Below are positions 24,101 to 32,776 of a stretch of 64,000 nucleotides of DNA, piece after piece. The DNA comes from Chthonomonadaceae bacterium. GTDB lineage: Bacteria > Armatimonadota > Fimbriimonadia > Fimbriimonadales > Fimbriimonadaceae. Both the position numbers and the translations under genes were made by a program. Every line of letters starts with the position of its first letter. Positions within the stretch are counted from its first letter, which is position 1. The stretch lies in assembly GCA_015709495.1 (NCBI GenBank), contig CP054189.1:2480001-2544000 (forward strand), given 5' to 3'. The notes beneath the pieces are model-generated. The model did not search any database. It was not told the origin of the DNA and saw only the letters and a program-made list of their open reading frames with translations.

Positions 24101-25885
24101 GACATCGGCCACCCAGCGATCCGACGTAACGTCGAGCCCGAACTCCCCGCGAGCGACCACGACCGACCCTTCGCCGTCAAAGTACTTGTCGCCGTCGGTA
24201 ACGCTCACATACGCCGTGAACTTGCTGTCAGTGTCGTCGACCCAAGCGTCATCGAAGCGACTGTCGAAGTCGATCAGAGCCTCGCCGCGCTCGTTGGTGG
24301 TCGCAACGTACTCGCCGACCCATTCGCCACCGTAATACCCTTCGCCACCGTACATCTCCTCGTATTCGAGGTAATCCTCTTCGTCTTCAGCGGACACAAA
24401 CCCCCACTGGGGGCTTCGAGAGACGTTGGCCACGACCTTCGCCCCCACGACCGGCGCGCCGAAATAGTATTCCGCCTTGACCACAAACCGAACTCGTTCG
24501 CCTCGGACGAAACTCGGTTTGGAGGGCGTGACGGTGATCGAGTATTCGGGCTTGCGATAGGCCGCTATCGTCACCGGGAAAACGTCCTCGAACTCGCCGT
24601 AATTGACTTCGACGAGGTATTGCCCAGGAGGAGCTTCGCCGTTGACCGAGAACTCGCCGCCGAAGCTGCCGAAGGTGTTGAGCGCGATCTCCTCCGATTG
24701 AATGGGAACGCGCTCGGGGTCGAGAATGCGTACGAGGACCCGGCCGCTCGGCGGGGCGGCGTAGCTCACGCCTTCGAGAGCGCGGAGCGTGCCCCTGAAC
24801 TGAATCCTGTCGCCTGGACGATAAATGGGGCGGTCCGTTTGAAGAAAGAGCCGGTATTGCTCGTCGCTGCCCCCGTACGAGTAAATATCGATGAAGGCGT
24901 CCGAGCCGTCAAAGCTGGCACGTACAAGGCGGTCGTTTCGCGAATCTCCCGAGTTCGAGCTAAGCAGTCCTTCGGAACTCGTGGTTCCCAGCGACAGCGG
25001 CTTGCCATTCTTCCCCGCCTCGATCAATGCGCCCGAGATCGGCTTCCCGGTAGCAAGGTCAGTTACGAAGATCGATAGCTGACTCGAAGCCGTTTTCGTC
25101 ACGAGGGCGATTTGCGAGACGGAAATCCATGTGCCGGCTTCGAGCCCCTTGGCTTGGACTTCCACCCAGTAAAGGCCCTTGGGGAGATCGGGAAGCGCAA
25201 AGGGCTGGCGGAACACGCCCTCTGCGTCGCGATCGGTAGCCGTGCGGACGAATCTTTGCACTTCCCGGCCCATCGTGGACGGCGCCTTCCTCGCGCGCCA
25301 CGAGGACGGCGAGATAGACGACAGCCCCGAGTAGAGCGATTTGGCAGCAAACAGCTTGTCGGGGTCGATGCGATAGATCAGGAATTCGATTTGGTCGGTA
25401 TCGATGAACCCATGAACGTCCACCGACGCCTTTGCTCCAGGCAGAAACACGTGCTGCCCGAGGTAAGCATCTAGGAACGGTGGGTTCGGCTGAAGCTCGA
25501 ACACCTGTTCCTCCGCTCGGCCCTCCTCGATAGCGATGGTCTGATTTAGGGAGTGCGCTTTGGCGCTGGTGCGAGTCTGGTAGAAGCCTGCGCGGACGTG
25601 CGAGAAGTTCACGCGGCCCGTGGCGTCGGTCGTCCGCACGTAGGACTGGGGCCGATCCTCAGGAGGCATGAGCTCCAACTCTTCCCATCCAGGGCTTTCG
25701 ACCGGCTCCAGATAGACGGCGACGTTGGGAAGCGGCCTGCCGTTTTCGGCCATGACGAGTTGGGCCGAGAAGCTGCCCATCGGCACCTCGTAGGTGATCC
25801 CTTGGCCCAGCAGAAAGACACCGAGGGTCGCGCCCACGATGAGGCTGGCTACACTGCCCTGTGCGATCCATTTCCCGATTTTCAT
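21146..25885 (-). CDS. Bacterial alpha-2-macroglobulin with thioester motif
   Basis: A 1579-residue protein with one N-terminal hydrophobic segment serving as anchor or signal. MG/Ig-like domains follow (for example FLQTDRPIYRPGDRIQFRG), then the bait-type region, the VVDEAIYAL and FWAPSVVTDSSGRAQISF A2M core blocks, the thioester motif GCVEQ with Cys at residue 1098, and an alpha-toroid TED domain. Such proteins trap proteases covalently after bait cleavage and guard the periplasm. The classic partner is PBP1C (pbpC); here the partners are a membrane protein (ATGA overlap upstream) and VanW (ATGA overlap downstream). No lipobox is seen, unlike E. coli YfhM. Confidence 0.93.
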   Translation of the reverse strand: MKIGKWIAQGSVASLIVGATLGVFLLGQGITYEVPMGSFSAQLVMAENGRPLPNVAVYLEPVESPGWEELELMPPEDRPQSYVRTTDATGRVNFSHVRAGFYQTRTSAKAHSLNQTIAIEEGRAEEQVFELQPNPPFLDAYLGQHVFLPGAKASVDVHGFIDTDQIEFLIYRIDPDKLFAAKSLYSGLSSISPSSWRARKAPSTMGREVQRFVRTATDRDAEGVFRQPFALPDLPKGLYWVEVQAKGLEAGTWISVSQIALVTKTASSQLSIFVTDLATGKPISGALIEAGKNGKPLSLGTTSSEGLLSSNSGDSRNDRLVRASFDGSDAFIDIYSYGGSDEQYRLFLQTDRPIYRPGDRIQFRGTLRALEGVSYAAPPSGRVLVRILDPERVPIQSEEIALNTFGSFGGEFSVNGEAPPGQYLVEVNYGEFEDVFPVTIAAYRKPEYSITVTPSKPSFVRGERVRFVVKAEYYFGAPVVGAKVVANVSRSPQWGFVSAEDEEDYLEYEEMYGGEGYYGGEWVGEYVATTNERGEALIDFDSRFDDAWVDDTDSKFTAYVSVTDGDKYFDGEGSVVVARGEFGLDVTSDRWVADVGKPIEFEVRAFAHKTYEPLAGRRVRLTAAYSNYTRTGEVFEEIDSNVVTTGEDGSARASFQARRGGYIRVRAATLDSKNNEILASTYVYAYDGAGDWIDRRATGVRLTLDKKQYSIGEKAVAVIQTDLPGGFAWVTVEADRVYSSRVVELRSGVTRVEIPVTKECLPNAFVSVSYVRDRKYMESSRRLGVDLGVNRLQVEIEADKSTYRPGDRATYEVSTRDESGRPVSAEVAFGVVDEAIYALAPDRTNVVGTFYPKRYNSVSTDYSFADLYLDGGDKAPSDIQIRSKFEDTAFWAPSVVTDSSGRAQISFILPDNLTTWRATATAITASTQVGSSTFKVRASKPLMLRVLTRAYYVQRDTQRLLAMVTNDSAVDTSVQVELEAAGATIRGEKRRAVHVKAGATVSLEWSAEFPDAGTATFVAKAWTGSESDGMQKSVPIRVYGRAVVQWKSGLMEGTSSEVFSVRPGADPSAGALEIELSPTVGSAVVQSLDELIGFPYGCVEQTMSRFLPTVVVADTLKKLSLPPIRRQAEIPSMVAEGYSRLRKMRIYNAAWGWWEYGDPDEFMTALVLEGLDLAKKAGYPSENLDPGPAVKWLSEKASQPWSSGPDSAFVQYDRKKRSYTAYVLALYGQRERAQSVLFALGLEQLTPLELANVSLAYHALGSEFTSKRDAALGKMLAAAQRGENLVSWEEEYWGFETTARCLLALATIRPTDPEIPKVVHYLMIQRRGSTWASTRDTAYIVVALCQYLRGTGGVGLQGALTVSINGKEVRVLDLAASSPADPNLRIRVPLKDLIQGDNRIEFKKETPGAGFFSAKLTQYVGGDTLPPSTTDPGLKISRRFAKLEVARMEDGTLRLVPSKADVTSVKRGDLIRCLIDVTSDTARQFVMVEAPIPSNFRIMEREEIGIYEEWYYPWSKHVVFDDKIVFFLKSMASRERSFQFTLRAENPGKASALPAVLFNMYEPNVRSSTSAATLEVRPE

Positions 25886-27330
25886 TGTGCTACCTGTTCA
25901 CCGACCGAATCCCCGGCTCGGCGCGACACGATCGCAAGCAGGATCGCGAGCGCCGCCACCACCGGACCGAGGACATAAAGGGCGCGGGCCTTTTCATCGC
26001 GCGAGAGTTCGAGAATGGGCGAAATCCAACCGTAAGAAGCGGTCATTCCGAGGCCCAAACCCAGCGGCCAAGCGATTGCCAGCCCCGTGCCGCGCGCGTT
26101 GACACCCGCAAGCGCCCCGCCAAGACCCATCCCCGCAAGCATTCCGACATAACCCTTCGCCGCCAGGGTCGAGGCTGAGACGATCACCGCGCCGGCCAGC
26201 AGTCCGACCCACAGGAAGGCTCCGGCGCCGCTGGCAAAGCCTCTCCGGCCCTTCTCCTTGTACCATTCGAGCGCAAGGACGATCAGCATCGCTCCTGCGA
26301 GGATCCCGATGAGAGAGTAGTGTTGCCCGATGTCGAGCGCGCGAGAAGCCGCAAGGTGATTCTCTCGGAACACCCGGTAGGCGACGATTCCCGCTACGGG
26401 CGCGAGAGTGCTCAACGCTCGCGGGTGGCGGTAGGCGAGCAGCACGCACGCCCCGACGGCCAAACCCAGCGCAACGCCGTATCCGCGCAGAATCCCGAAA
26501 GCCAAGGTCGCGCCCGCCACCCATAGGATCGTGGACAACCAATACCCCAGAGAGCTTTCCGATTCAGAACGAGGCACAACCCATAAGCTTGCCAGCGCTA
26601 AAGCCACGCCGCCCAAGCCGACGACCGCGAACTGCTCGACGAGCAAGTACTTCATGCCCAGGAGCACGAATCCACCCGCGAAGAAAGCGACAAACGCAAG
26701 GCCCCGGATCCAGTCGGGCAGCCGCTCGCCGAGCTTCTTGCCGGGTAGCGCCCATACGATCAGCGCCGCATACGAGGCCGATACGCCGACGATCGCCCCC
26801 GAATGGGAGGGGTTTCCACCGAAGCCGATCCTGCCGAGAACTTCCAGCGGGACGAGCACGCAAGAGGCGGCCGCGGCACGGATCGCCCAAGGGCTCGCGA
26901 GCATCCAGCCGCCCGCCACAGCCCCCATGCAATACCCCAGTTGAAGGTTGAGCAAGGTGGGCGGTTTCGCAAGAGCGAGGAGCGCGACCGCAGCCGCGCC
27001 GAACGCGATCGGCGCAGCCTTAGCATGGGCCGACTGGCCGGGGGTTCGCCCCAAAACCGCCACAAGTAGTGAAGCGGCAAGGCCGAGCAGAAGTCCATGA
27101 ACCGCCGCGCCCGCGTACGCCAACGAGCCGCCCCAAGTGAGGTGGGCCGCATAAGCCGACGCTCCGAGCGCCACGCTGCCCACGATGCCAGGGACCAACG
27201 AGCTTGCGGCGGGCTTTTGCTCTTCTTCAACCGTGCTCTCGCGCAAGAGCCATGCTGCGAGCGCCCCTCCTAAACCGACCCAAGGCAATGCTTCCGTGAC
27301 CACCCTATTTCCCCCTCGACTCTGGGCCAT
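25882..27330 (-). CDS. Multi-pass membrane protein of unknown function
   Basis: A 482-residue, very hydrophobic protein, rich in Ala/Gly/Leu, with about 14 predicted helices and short loops. No transporter or enzyme motif was found. It is the first gene of a coupled set: its TGA overlaps the alpha-2-macroglobulin ATG by 4 bases. ATG 27330 is the only start considered; a GTG about nine codons later is possible. The promoter must lie in the 107 bases shared with divergent ilvC. Confidence 0.75.
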   Translation of the reverse strand: MAQSRGGNRVVTEALPWVGLGGALAAWLLRESTVEEEQKPAASSLVPGIVGSVALGASAYAAHLTWGGSLAYAGAAVHGLLLGLAASLLVAVLGRTPGQSAHAKAAPIAFGAAAVALLALAKPPTLLNLQLGYCMGAVAGGWMLASPWAIRAAAASCVLVPLEVLGRIGFGGNPSHSGAIVGVSASYAALIVWALPGKKLGERLPDWIRGLAFVAFFAGGFVLLGMKYLLVEQFAVVGLGGVALALASLWVVPRSESESSLGYWLSTILWVAGATLAFGILRGYGVALGLAVGACVLLAYRHPRALSTLAPVAGIVAYRVFRENHLAASRALDIGQHYSLIGILAGAMLIVLALEWYKEKGRRGFASGAGAFLWVGLLAGAVIVSASTLAAKGYVGMLAGMGLGGALAGVNARGTGLAIAWPLGLGLGMTASYGWISPILELSRDEKARALYVLGPVVAALAILLAIVSRRAGDSVGEQVAQ

Positions 27331-27437
27331 CGAGCCCGTACACTAAGGACGCTTTACGGGCTCCCCAATGACGAACATTTCGCAAGGGAGTTCTGATTCC
27401 TGCAAGGCGAAGGCGTTTCGTGTGAGAATGGGGCCAA

Positions 27438-28439
27438 ATGGCGGTCTATTTCGACCCAGACGCGATCGATTCGAGCCTGATCCTAGGGAGCGGGGTCTTG
27501 ATGATCGGGTACGGGAATCAGGGCCGAGCCCAGGCCCTCAACCTTCGGGACAGCGGCGTCAGGGTGAGCGTCGGTCTTTATCCCGGCAGCAAGTCGTGGT
27601 CCAAGGCCGTCGCCGACGGGTTCGAGCCCGTCATTGCCGCCGAGGCCGTTTCTGAGCACGACTTCCTCGTTCTCTGCACGCCCGACATGAAGATGGAGTC
27701 CGTGTACCGCGAGGCCGTAGCTCCCCACCTCCGGCCCGGTGCTGCGCTGTGCTTCTCGCACGGGTTCAACATTCGCTACGGACTGATCGTCCCGCCGCCG
27801 GAAGTCGATGTCGTGATGGTCTCCCCCAAGGGAGCGGGGTATGGGGTCAGGGGTCGCTACGAGGCGGGGTCGGGCGTGCCCGGTTTGATCGCCGTTCATC
27901 AAGACGCGACGGGGCAAGCCCTGAATCGAGCGCTCTCCTATGCATGGGGGATCGGATGCGCCCGATCGGTTCTCCTCGAAACGACCTTTGCCGAGGAGAC
28001 GGAATCGGACCTTTTTGGCGAGCAGGCCGTGCTATGCGGGGGAATTCCTGACCTCATCCGGATGGGTTACGAAACTCTCGTCGAAGCGGGCGTCCAGCCT
28101 GAGATCGCCTACTTCGAGTGCCTTCATGAGACCAAGCTCATCGTGGACCTCATCGTCGAGCGGGGACTGGCGGGGATGAGGTCGGCGATCAGCGACACGG
28201 CGCAATGGGGCGGGCTCACGGCCGGGCCTAAGGTCGTGACCCCGGAGACCCGGCAAGTCATGCGAAGGCTGCTGGCCGAGATTCGCGACGGCTCGTTCGC
28301 CGAGCGATGGGTTCAAGAGCGAGACGCCGGGTACCCCGAGCTCAACGCCCTAAAGCGAGAAGAAGCGGCGACTCCAGTGGAAGAAGTGGGCAGAGCGCTC
28401 CGGGACGAAATGCGGGAAGCCGAAGGCGGGGCGCCCTAA
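27438..28439 (+). CDS. ilvC: Ketol-acid reductoisomerase
   Basis: Converts acetolactate or acetohydroxybutyrate to dihydroxy acids in Val/Leu/Ile synthesis using NAD(P)H and magnesium. The 333-residue class I product has the cofactor motif GYGNQGRAQALNLRDSG, the loop SVGLYPGSKSW, the SPKGAGYGVRGRYEAGSGVPGLIAV block, and the metal-binding ETTFAEETESDLFGEQAVLCGG and ECLHETKLIVDLI segments. The first motif has Asn and Arg-Gln where Ser and His-Ala are common. It stands apart from ilvBN; its last 4 bases overlap the trmFO stop in convergent orientation. Confidence 0.95.
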   Translation: MAVYFDPDAIDSSLILGSGVLMIGYGNQGRAQALNLRDSGVRVSVGLYPGSKSWSKAVADGFEPVIAAEAVSEHDFLVLCTPDMKMESVYREAVAPHLRPGAALCFSHGFNIRYGLIVPPPEVDVVMVSPKGAGYGVRGRYEAGSGVPGLIAVHQDATGQALNRALSYAWGIGCARSVLLETTFAEETESDLFGEQAVLCGGIPDLIRMGYETLVEAGVQPEIAYFECLHETKLIVDLIVERGLAGMRSAISDTAQWGGLTAGPKVVTPETRQVMRRLLAEIRDGSFAERWVQERDAGYPELNALKREEAATPVEEVGRALRDEMREAEGGAP

Positions 28440-29848
28440 CCCTCCCCACCGCTTGGACGGCCGCCATCCGAGACCGCTTCTCTCCACTCCGTAAAGCTCT
28501 CTCTGGCGGCCCTAAGCATCGCTTCGCGCCTCCGTCCCTTGTCTCGGTGGGTTCCAAGCGGCTCGGGGAAAAGTCCCCAGTTGATGTTCATCGGAGCGAA
28601 TTCGCGGTCGGTAGGGTCCTGCAAGTGAGTCAACAGCGAACCGAGCGCGGTCGGCCTCGGTGGCAACGGAAACGGGATTCCCGCGACCTCAGCCTCCGCC
28701 GCCATCCCCGCGAGGATCCCCATGGCCGCGCTCTCGATGTAGCCTTCGACGCCAGTCAGTTGTCCCGCGAGTCGAATTCGCCCGTCCGATTTCAGGCGCA
28801 GATCGGGCGTCAGCACCTTCGGCGCCTCGACATAGGTATTGCGATGGATCACGCCGTATCGCACGAACTCCGCCGACTCAAGCCCTGGAACCAAACGAAA
28901 CACTCGCCTCTGTTCTCCCCAACGGAGCCTGGTTTGGCAAGCGACAAGGGAGTACAGCGTTCGCTGCTCGTTCTCAGGGCGGAGTTGCAGCACGGCGAAC
29001 GGCCTTCGGCCGGTCCTGGGATCGCGCAACCCGACGGGCTTGAAGTTGCCGAAGGCCAGCGACATCTCTCCCTTTTCCGCGATCGCTTCGATCGGCATAC
29101 AACCCGCGAAGTACTTGATCTTCTCCTCCAGCCCGCCATGGGCTTCGCCGCCTGAGGAGTCCCGCTTGCCTCCGGCTTCAAACGCATGAGGGGTCACCCG
29201 TTCGGCCGCAACAAGCTCTCGCACGAAGGCGCGGTAATCGTCTTCAGAAAACGGGCAGTTGAAGTAGTCATCGCCCCCCTTGTCGTACCTACTTTGCGCG
29301 AAGACGACGCTTCGGTCGATGCTGGCGGCCTCTACGGTCGGGCTTACCGCATCGTAGAAGTAAAGGTGCTCGCGCCCCGAAGCTGTCGCCAGCCACTCGG
29401 AGAGCGGCCCTGTCGTCAACGGCCCCGTGGCAAGAATGAGCGCCCCAGACGAAGCAAGGGTTGGGATCTCGCCAGGCTCCAAGGTCCTGCGCTCGATTTC
29501 AATGTTCGGGTGACTTTCGATCTCCTCGGTGATCCTCTGCCCGAACCTCCCACGATCGACGCAAAGCGCCTGGCCTCCCGGCACCTCGCAGGTCCGAGCA
29601 ACCTGGAGCACGAGCGAGCCGAGTTCGCTCATCTCCGACTTAAGTTGTCCAGCGGGCGAGTCCGGCAGCTTGGACTTGAAGCTGTTGGAGCAGACGAGTT
29701 CGGCGAGCCATCCGGTCTCGTGGGCGGGCGTGGTCTCCTGGGGGCGCATTTCGATCAGGCGCACCCTTAGCCCCCGAGCCGCCGCTGCCCAAGCGGCCTC
29801 GACTCCCGCAAAGCCCCCGCCGACGACGGTGATGGGAGGGTTAGACAA
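28436..29848 (-). CDS. trmFO: Folate/FAD-dependent tRNA (uracil-54-C5) methyltransferase
   Basis: TrmFO makes ribothymidine at tRNA position 54 using methylene-tetrahydrofolate and FADH2, the alternative to SAM-dependent TrmA. The 470-residue product begins with the FAD loop [19 protein letters not shown]. It has the diagnostic [11 protein letters not shown] block, FDAVSPTVE-like [30 protein letters not shown] and [10 protein letters not shown] near the C-terminus. It follows leuB with an 8-base overlap. Confidence 0.95.
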   Translation of the reverse strand: MSNPPITVVGGGFAGVEAAWAAAARGLRVRLIEMRPQETTPAHETGWLAELVCSNSFKSKLPDSPAGQLKSEMSELGSLVLQVARTCEVPGGQALCVDRGRFGQRITEEIESHPNIEIERRTLEPGEIPTLASSGALILATGPLTTGPLSEWLATASGREHLYFYDAVSPTVEAASIDRSVVFAQSRYDKGGDDYFNCPFSEDDYRAFVRELVAAERVTPHAFEAGGKRDSSGGEAHGGLEEKIKYFAGCMPIEAIAEKGEMSLAFGNFKPVGLRDPRTGRRPFAVLQLRPENEQRTLYSLVACQTRLRWGEQRRVFRLVPGLESAEFVRYGVIHRNTYVEAPKVLTPDLRLKSDGRIRLAGQLTGVEGYIESAAMGILAGMAAEAEVAGIPFPLPPRPTALGSLLTHLQDPTDREFAPMNINWGLFPEPLGTHRDKGRRREAMLRAARESFTEWREAVSDGGRPSGGEG

Positions 29849-30911
29849 TGGCGTTCAAGACCGCATCACCCATTTCAGAGGTGGAAACGAGCTTCGTTCC
29901 CTCGACGAAGATGTCGGCGGTCCGCAGTCCTTGTTCGAGGGCCGACTCGACGGCGCGGTCGATCCTCGCCGCTCCTTCCCCTTCGCCAAAGCTGTACCTC
30001 AGCATCATCGCTGCGCTCAGTATGGCGGCGAGCGGGTTGGCGCGCCCCTGACCTGCGATATCGGGCGCGGAGCCATGGACCGGCTCATACATTCCAAAGA
30101 CCTTCCCGTTCTTGGCGTCGCTCAGCGAGGCGCTGGGAAGCAGCCCCAGCGACCCCGTGATCATCGAAGCCTCATCCGAGAGGATGTCGCCAAACATGTT
30201 CTCCGTCAGGATCACGTCGAACTGGCGCGGGTCTCGGATGAGCTGCATCGCGCAGTTGTCGATGAGCATGTGCGAAACCTTGACATCCGAGTTCTCGGCG
30301 GCCATTCGCGTCACGGTCTCGCGCCAAAGGCGGCTCGTTTCGAGCACGTTCGCCTTGTCCACGCTTACGATCTCCTTCCTGCGGGCGCGCGCGATCTCGA
30401 AGGCTCGTGCGGCGATCCTCTCCACCTCGTGCTGGGAATACACTGCGGTGTCGACGGCCACTCGGCCCTCGTCCCGGCGTTCCCGTGGCGTCCCGAAATA
30501 GATGCCTCCCGTCAGCTCGCGCACCACGACCAAGTCGATCAGTCCCCGATCGCCCTTGAGCGGGCTTGCGGAAAGCAGCGGGCCCAAGGTTTTCGCGGGT
30601 CGAACGTTTGCGTAAAGGTTGAGTTCGCGGCGCAAAGGAAGCAACGCCCCAACTTCCGGGCGAAGGCTCACAGGCTCGATGGCATCCCACCTGGGCCCGC
30701 CGACCGCTCCGAGAAGCACGGCGTCGGCGTTCCTGCACAGGTCGAGCGTCGCTTCGGGCAGCGGGCGTCCGCAGTCGTCATACGCCGCCCCGCCCACCAG
30801 CGCCGATTCAAATTCCATGTCGCTGCTGACTCGCCGAAGCACCTTCACCGCTTCAGCAATCACTTCGGGGCCGATGCCATCCCCAGCAAGGACAGCGACT
30901 TTGTGACTCAT
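29841..30911 (-). CDS. leuB: 3-isopropylmalate dehydrogenase
   Basis: Oxidises and decarboxylates 3-isopropylmalate in leucine synthesis with NAD. The N-terminal [19 protein letters not shown], the substrate-binding [13 protein letters not shown] and the metal/cofactor block [25 protein letters not shown] are all present. The C-terminal [20 protein letters not shown] gives the NAD-type specificity region. The frame opens at a TTG 13 codons earlier, but the conserved protein begins at the ATG near 30911. leuA, leuC and leuD are not in the window. It shares 8 bases with trmFO downstream. Confidence 0.95.
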   Translation of the reverse strand: MSHKVAVLAGDGIGPEVIAEAVKVLRRVSSDMEFESALVGGAAYDDCGRPLPEATLDLCRNADAVLLGAVGGPRWDAIEPVSLRPEVGALLPLRRELNLYANVRPAKTLGPLLSASPLKGDRGLIDLVVVRELTGGIYFGTPRERRDEGRVAVDTAVYSQHEVERIAARAFEIARARRKEIVSVDKANVLETSRLWRETVTRMAAENSDVKVSHMLIDNCAMQLIRDPRQFDVILTENMFGDILSDEASMITGSLGLLPSASLSDAKNGKVFGMYEPVHGSAPDIAGQGRANPLAAILSAAMMLRYSFGEGEGAARIDRAVESALEQGLRTADIFVEGTKLVSTSEMGDAVLNAIV

Positions 30912-31020
30912 GCGAGGAATTATGCCGAATTGCAGTCGATGAGGTCGCAAAGGGCTATGCGAGAGCGCTCTCAGCCGTTACAATGAGGGGGCTTCGACTC
31001 TTCGGTTTTTGGGCGCTGAA

Positions 31021-31719
31021 ATGAGACTGATTGGGCTGGGCACGCGCGTGGTTTGCTTTGCGCTCGACGAGGCGAGGGTCGCCAAGTTCGTCCTGACCCC
31101 TCAGGAAACCGTCAGCCAGTACCGACGGCTCGGAATCGACTTAGGGAGAGTCGCATGGTCGCCCTGCCCCGGAGACGTTCTCGAGTCGGCGCGTATCCTT
31201 CGCCGCCGGAGTCTTGCTTCCGTCCAGATGGCCTATCTTCGACACACCGACTTCTTCAGGCTCCTCGAAGTCCATCTCGAAGACCCATGCGATTCCGAGC
31301 CACCGTTCGCTTCTGATTCCTTGGAGTCTGCGCAGACTCTGCCGTTGGCAGGCCGCCCGTGGTTTCTCCAGAGTCGGGCGCTGACTGTGCAAAACGCGCT
31401 GATCGGAGCGAATCGCGAGCGGCAGCAAGAGATCCTCGACCTCGTGCTCGACTGCATCGCGGCCCTCGGGGAGCGGGGGATTCAGGACAAGACCTACAAC
31501 TTCCTCGACAATTTCGGGCTCTGCGACGGGAGCGTCTTCCCTCTCGACGTGGGCGAATTGGAGTTCAGCGATCAGTCAGAAGCAGGCCTCTGCGTCGATC
31601 GAATCTTGGCGAGCGATTCCGTTCGCACTCTCAAGTCGTGCGCCCCTTGGCTGAGCGACTACTTCGCTGCAGGGCTGGCTTCGCTGGAGGCGAAAAGAGT
31701 TACTCCCCGAGGACCTTGA
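31021..31719 (+). CDS. Hypothetical protein with protein-kinase-like features
   Basis: A 232-residue soluble protein. The start [25 protein letters not shown] is reminiscent of a kinase N-lobe: glycine-rich turn, then VAKF as a Lys strand. Later [27 protein letters not shown] resembles a catalytic-loop Asp/Asn followed by a DxG metal motif. The likeness is by eye and weak. A TACAAT lies at 30979-30984. An in-frame TTG at 31009 is the alternative start. Its 3' end overlaps the convergent yjbQ gene by 20 bases. Confidence 0.6.
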   Translation: MRLIGLGTRVVCFALDEARVAKFVLTPQETVSQYRRLGIDLGRVAWSPCPGDVLESARILRRRSLASVQMAYLRHTDFFRLLEVHLEDPCDSEPPFASDSLESAQTLPLAGRPWFLQSRALTVQNALIGANRERQQEILDLVLDCIAALGERGIQDKTYNFLDNFGLCDGSVFPLDVGELEFSDQSEAGLCVDRILASDSVRTLKSCAPWLSDYFAAGLASLEAKRVTPRGP

Positions 31720-32110
31720 GGACCACCCGCTTGCGGCGTTGCCCATCAAACTCCGCATAAAACACCTGCTGCCACGGCCCCAAATCGAGCCTCCCCTTGG
31801 TGATGGGCAGGACGACCTGGTGGTGCAGGATCAGGTTCTTAAGGTGGGCTTCGCCGTTGTCTTCCCCGGTAGCGTGGTGGCGGTAGTCCTTCTTGGGGGC
31901 GAGCCCTTGGAGCCACTCCTTGATGTCCTCGATCAATCCATACTCAAGGTCGTTGACATAGACCGCGGCCGTAATGTGCATCGCGCTCACGAGGACAAAC
32001 CCCTCTTGCACCCCGCTCGAACTGACCGCTTGCTCGACCTGGCCGGTGATGCAAACGAATTCTTCTCGCTGGCGGGTCTCAAACCACAAGTATTCCGTAT
32101 GCGATTTCAT
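31700..32110 (-). CDS. yjbQ: YjbQ/UPF0047 family protein
   Basis: A 136-residue protein with the complete UPF0047 pattern: a middle [20 protein letters not shown], then [28 protein letters not shown] and the C-terminal [27 protein letters not shown]. coli YjbQ shows weak thiamine phosphate synthase activity; the true role is unsettled. The His/Asn/Glu cluster is the presumed metal or phosphate site. It stands alone, divergent from the downstream ECF sigma gene. Confidence 0.9.
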   Translation of the reverse strand: MKSHTEYLWFETRQREEFVCITGQVEQAVSSSGVQEGFVLVSAMHITAAVYVNDLEYGLIEDIKEWLQGLAPKKDYRHHATGEDNGEAHLKNLILHHQVVLPITKGRLDLGPWQQVFYAEFDGQRRKRVVLKVLGE

Positions 32111-32242
32111 GCCCGGCAGGTTATCCTACTCACAAGGACCGAATCGCTCAATCTGGACTCATCTCAAGCATCTCCGGATTCTGGTCGAAACGGATTGAAC
32201 AGTCTTCGGCAGTCGAGACACTCAACGAATGGACAACCGATA

Positions 32243-32776
32243 ATGGATGCTGATCTGCAGCAAGCCCTAAGCGGAAACCGCGAAGCAATGGCGCGAATCG
32301 TCGACGAGCATTACGACTCGGTGTTTCGGTTTTGCGTCCGCCGGATCGGGACCGACGGGGCGGCGGACGCCGCGCAAGAGACGTTCGTAACGGCGCAACA
32401 GCGGATCCGTGGTTTCCGGGGCCATTCGAGTCTGAGGACTTGGCTCCTGGGCATCGCGCTCAACCACTGTCGGAATCTGTCCAGGAAGTTGGGACCGCAA
32501 ATGGCGCGCTTTCATCCCTTCGAGGACGAAACAGGAGACCCATCGAGCGTCGATCCGACCCAGGTCATGATCGAACGCGAGACTCTGCGGAGCGCCTTCG
32601 AGAAGCTGAGCGAAGACCACAAGGAGGTCGTCCTGCTCCACGAAGTCGAAGGACTAACCTACGACGAGGCAGCACACGTGCTTGGAGTCCCCGCCGGCAC
32701 CGTAAAGTCGCGCCTGCATCACGCCTTTCAGAACCTTCGCGCCAGCCTTTGCGACCCGCAGGAGGCCAACTCATGA
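32243..32776 (+). CDS. ECF RNA polymerase sigma factor (second)
   Basis: A 177-residue sigma factor with region 2 (VDEHYDSVFRFCVRRIGTDGAADAAQETFVTAQQRIRGFRG, then SLRTWLLGIALNHCRNLSRKLG) and region 4 (FEKLSEDHKEVVLLHEVEGLTYDEAAHVLGVPAGTVKSRLHHAFQNLR). ATG 32243 starts the homology; the open frame back to 31739 is antisense to yjbQ. Its TGA overlaps the next gene's ATG by 4 bases, the usual sigma/anti-sigma coupling. The regulon is not evident. Confidence 0.93.
   Translation: MDADLQQALSGNREAMARIVDEHYDSVFRFCVRRIGTDGAADAAQETFVTAQQRIRGFRGHSSLRTWLLGIALNHCRNLSRKLGPQMARFHPFEDETGDPSSVDPTQVMIERETLRSAFEKLSEDHKEVVLLHEVEGLTYDEAAHVLGVPAGTVKSRLHHAFQNLRASLCDPQEANS

Noticed and set aside
22793-25078. 761-residue plus-strand open frame opposite the alpha-2-macroglobulin
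   Set aside because: It is a shadow caused by high GC and the long antisense gene; it is Arg/His/Pro-rich without motifs.
29529-30986. 485-residue plus-strand open frame opposite trmFO and leuB
   Set aside because: Both antisense genes are unmistakable, and this frame has no recognisable domain.
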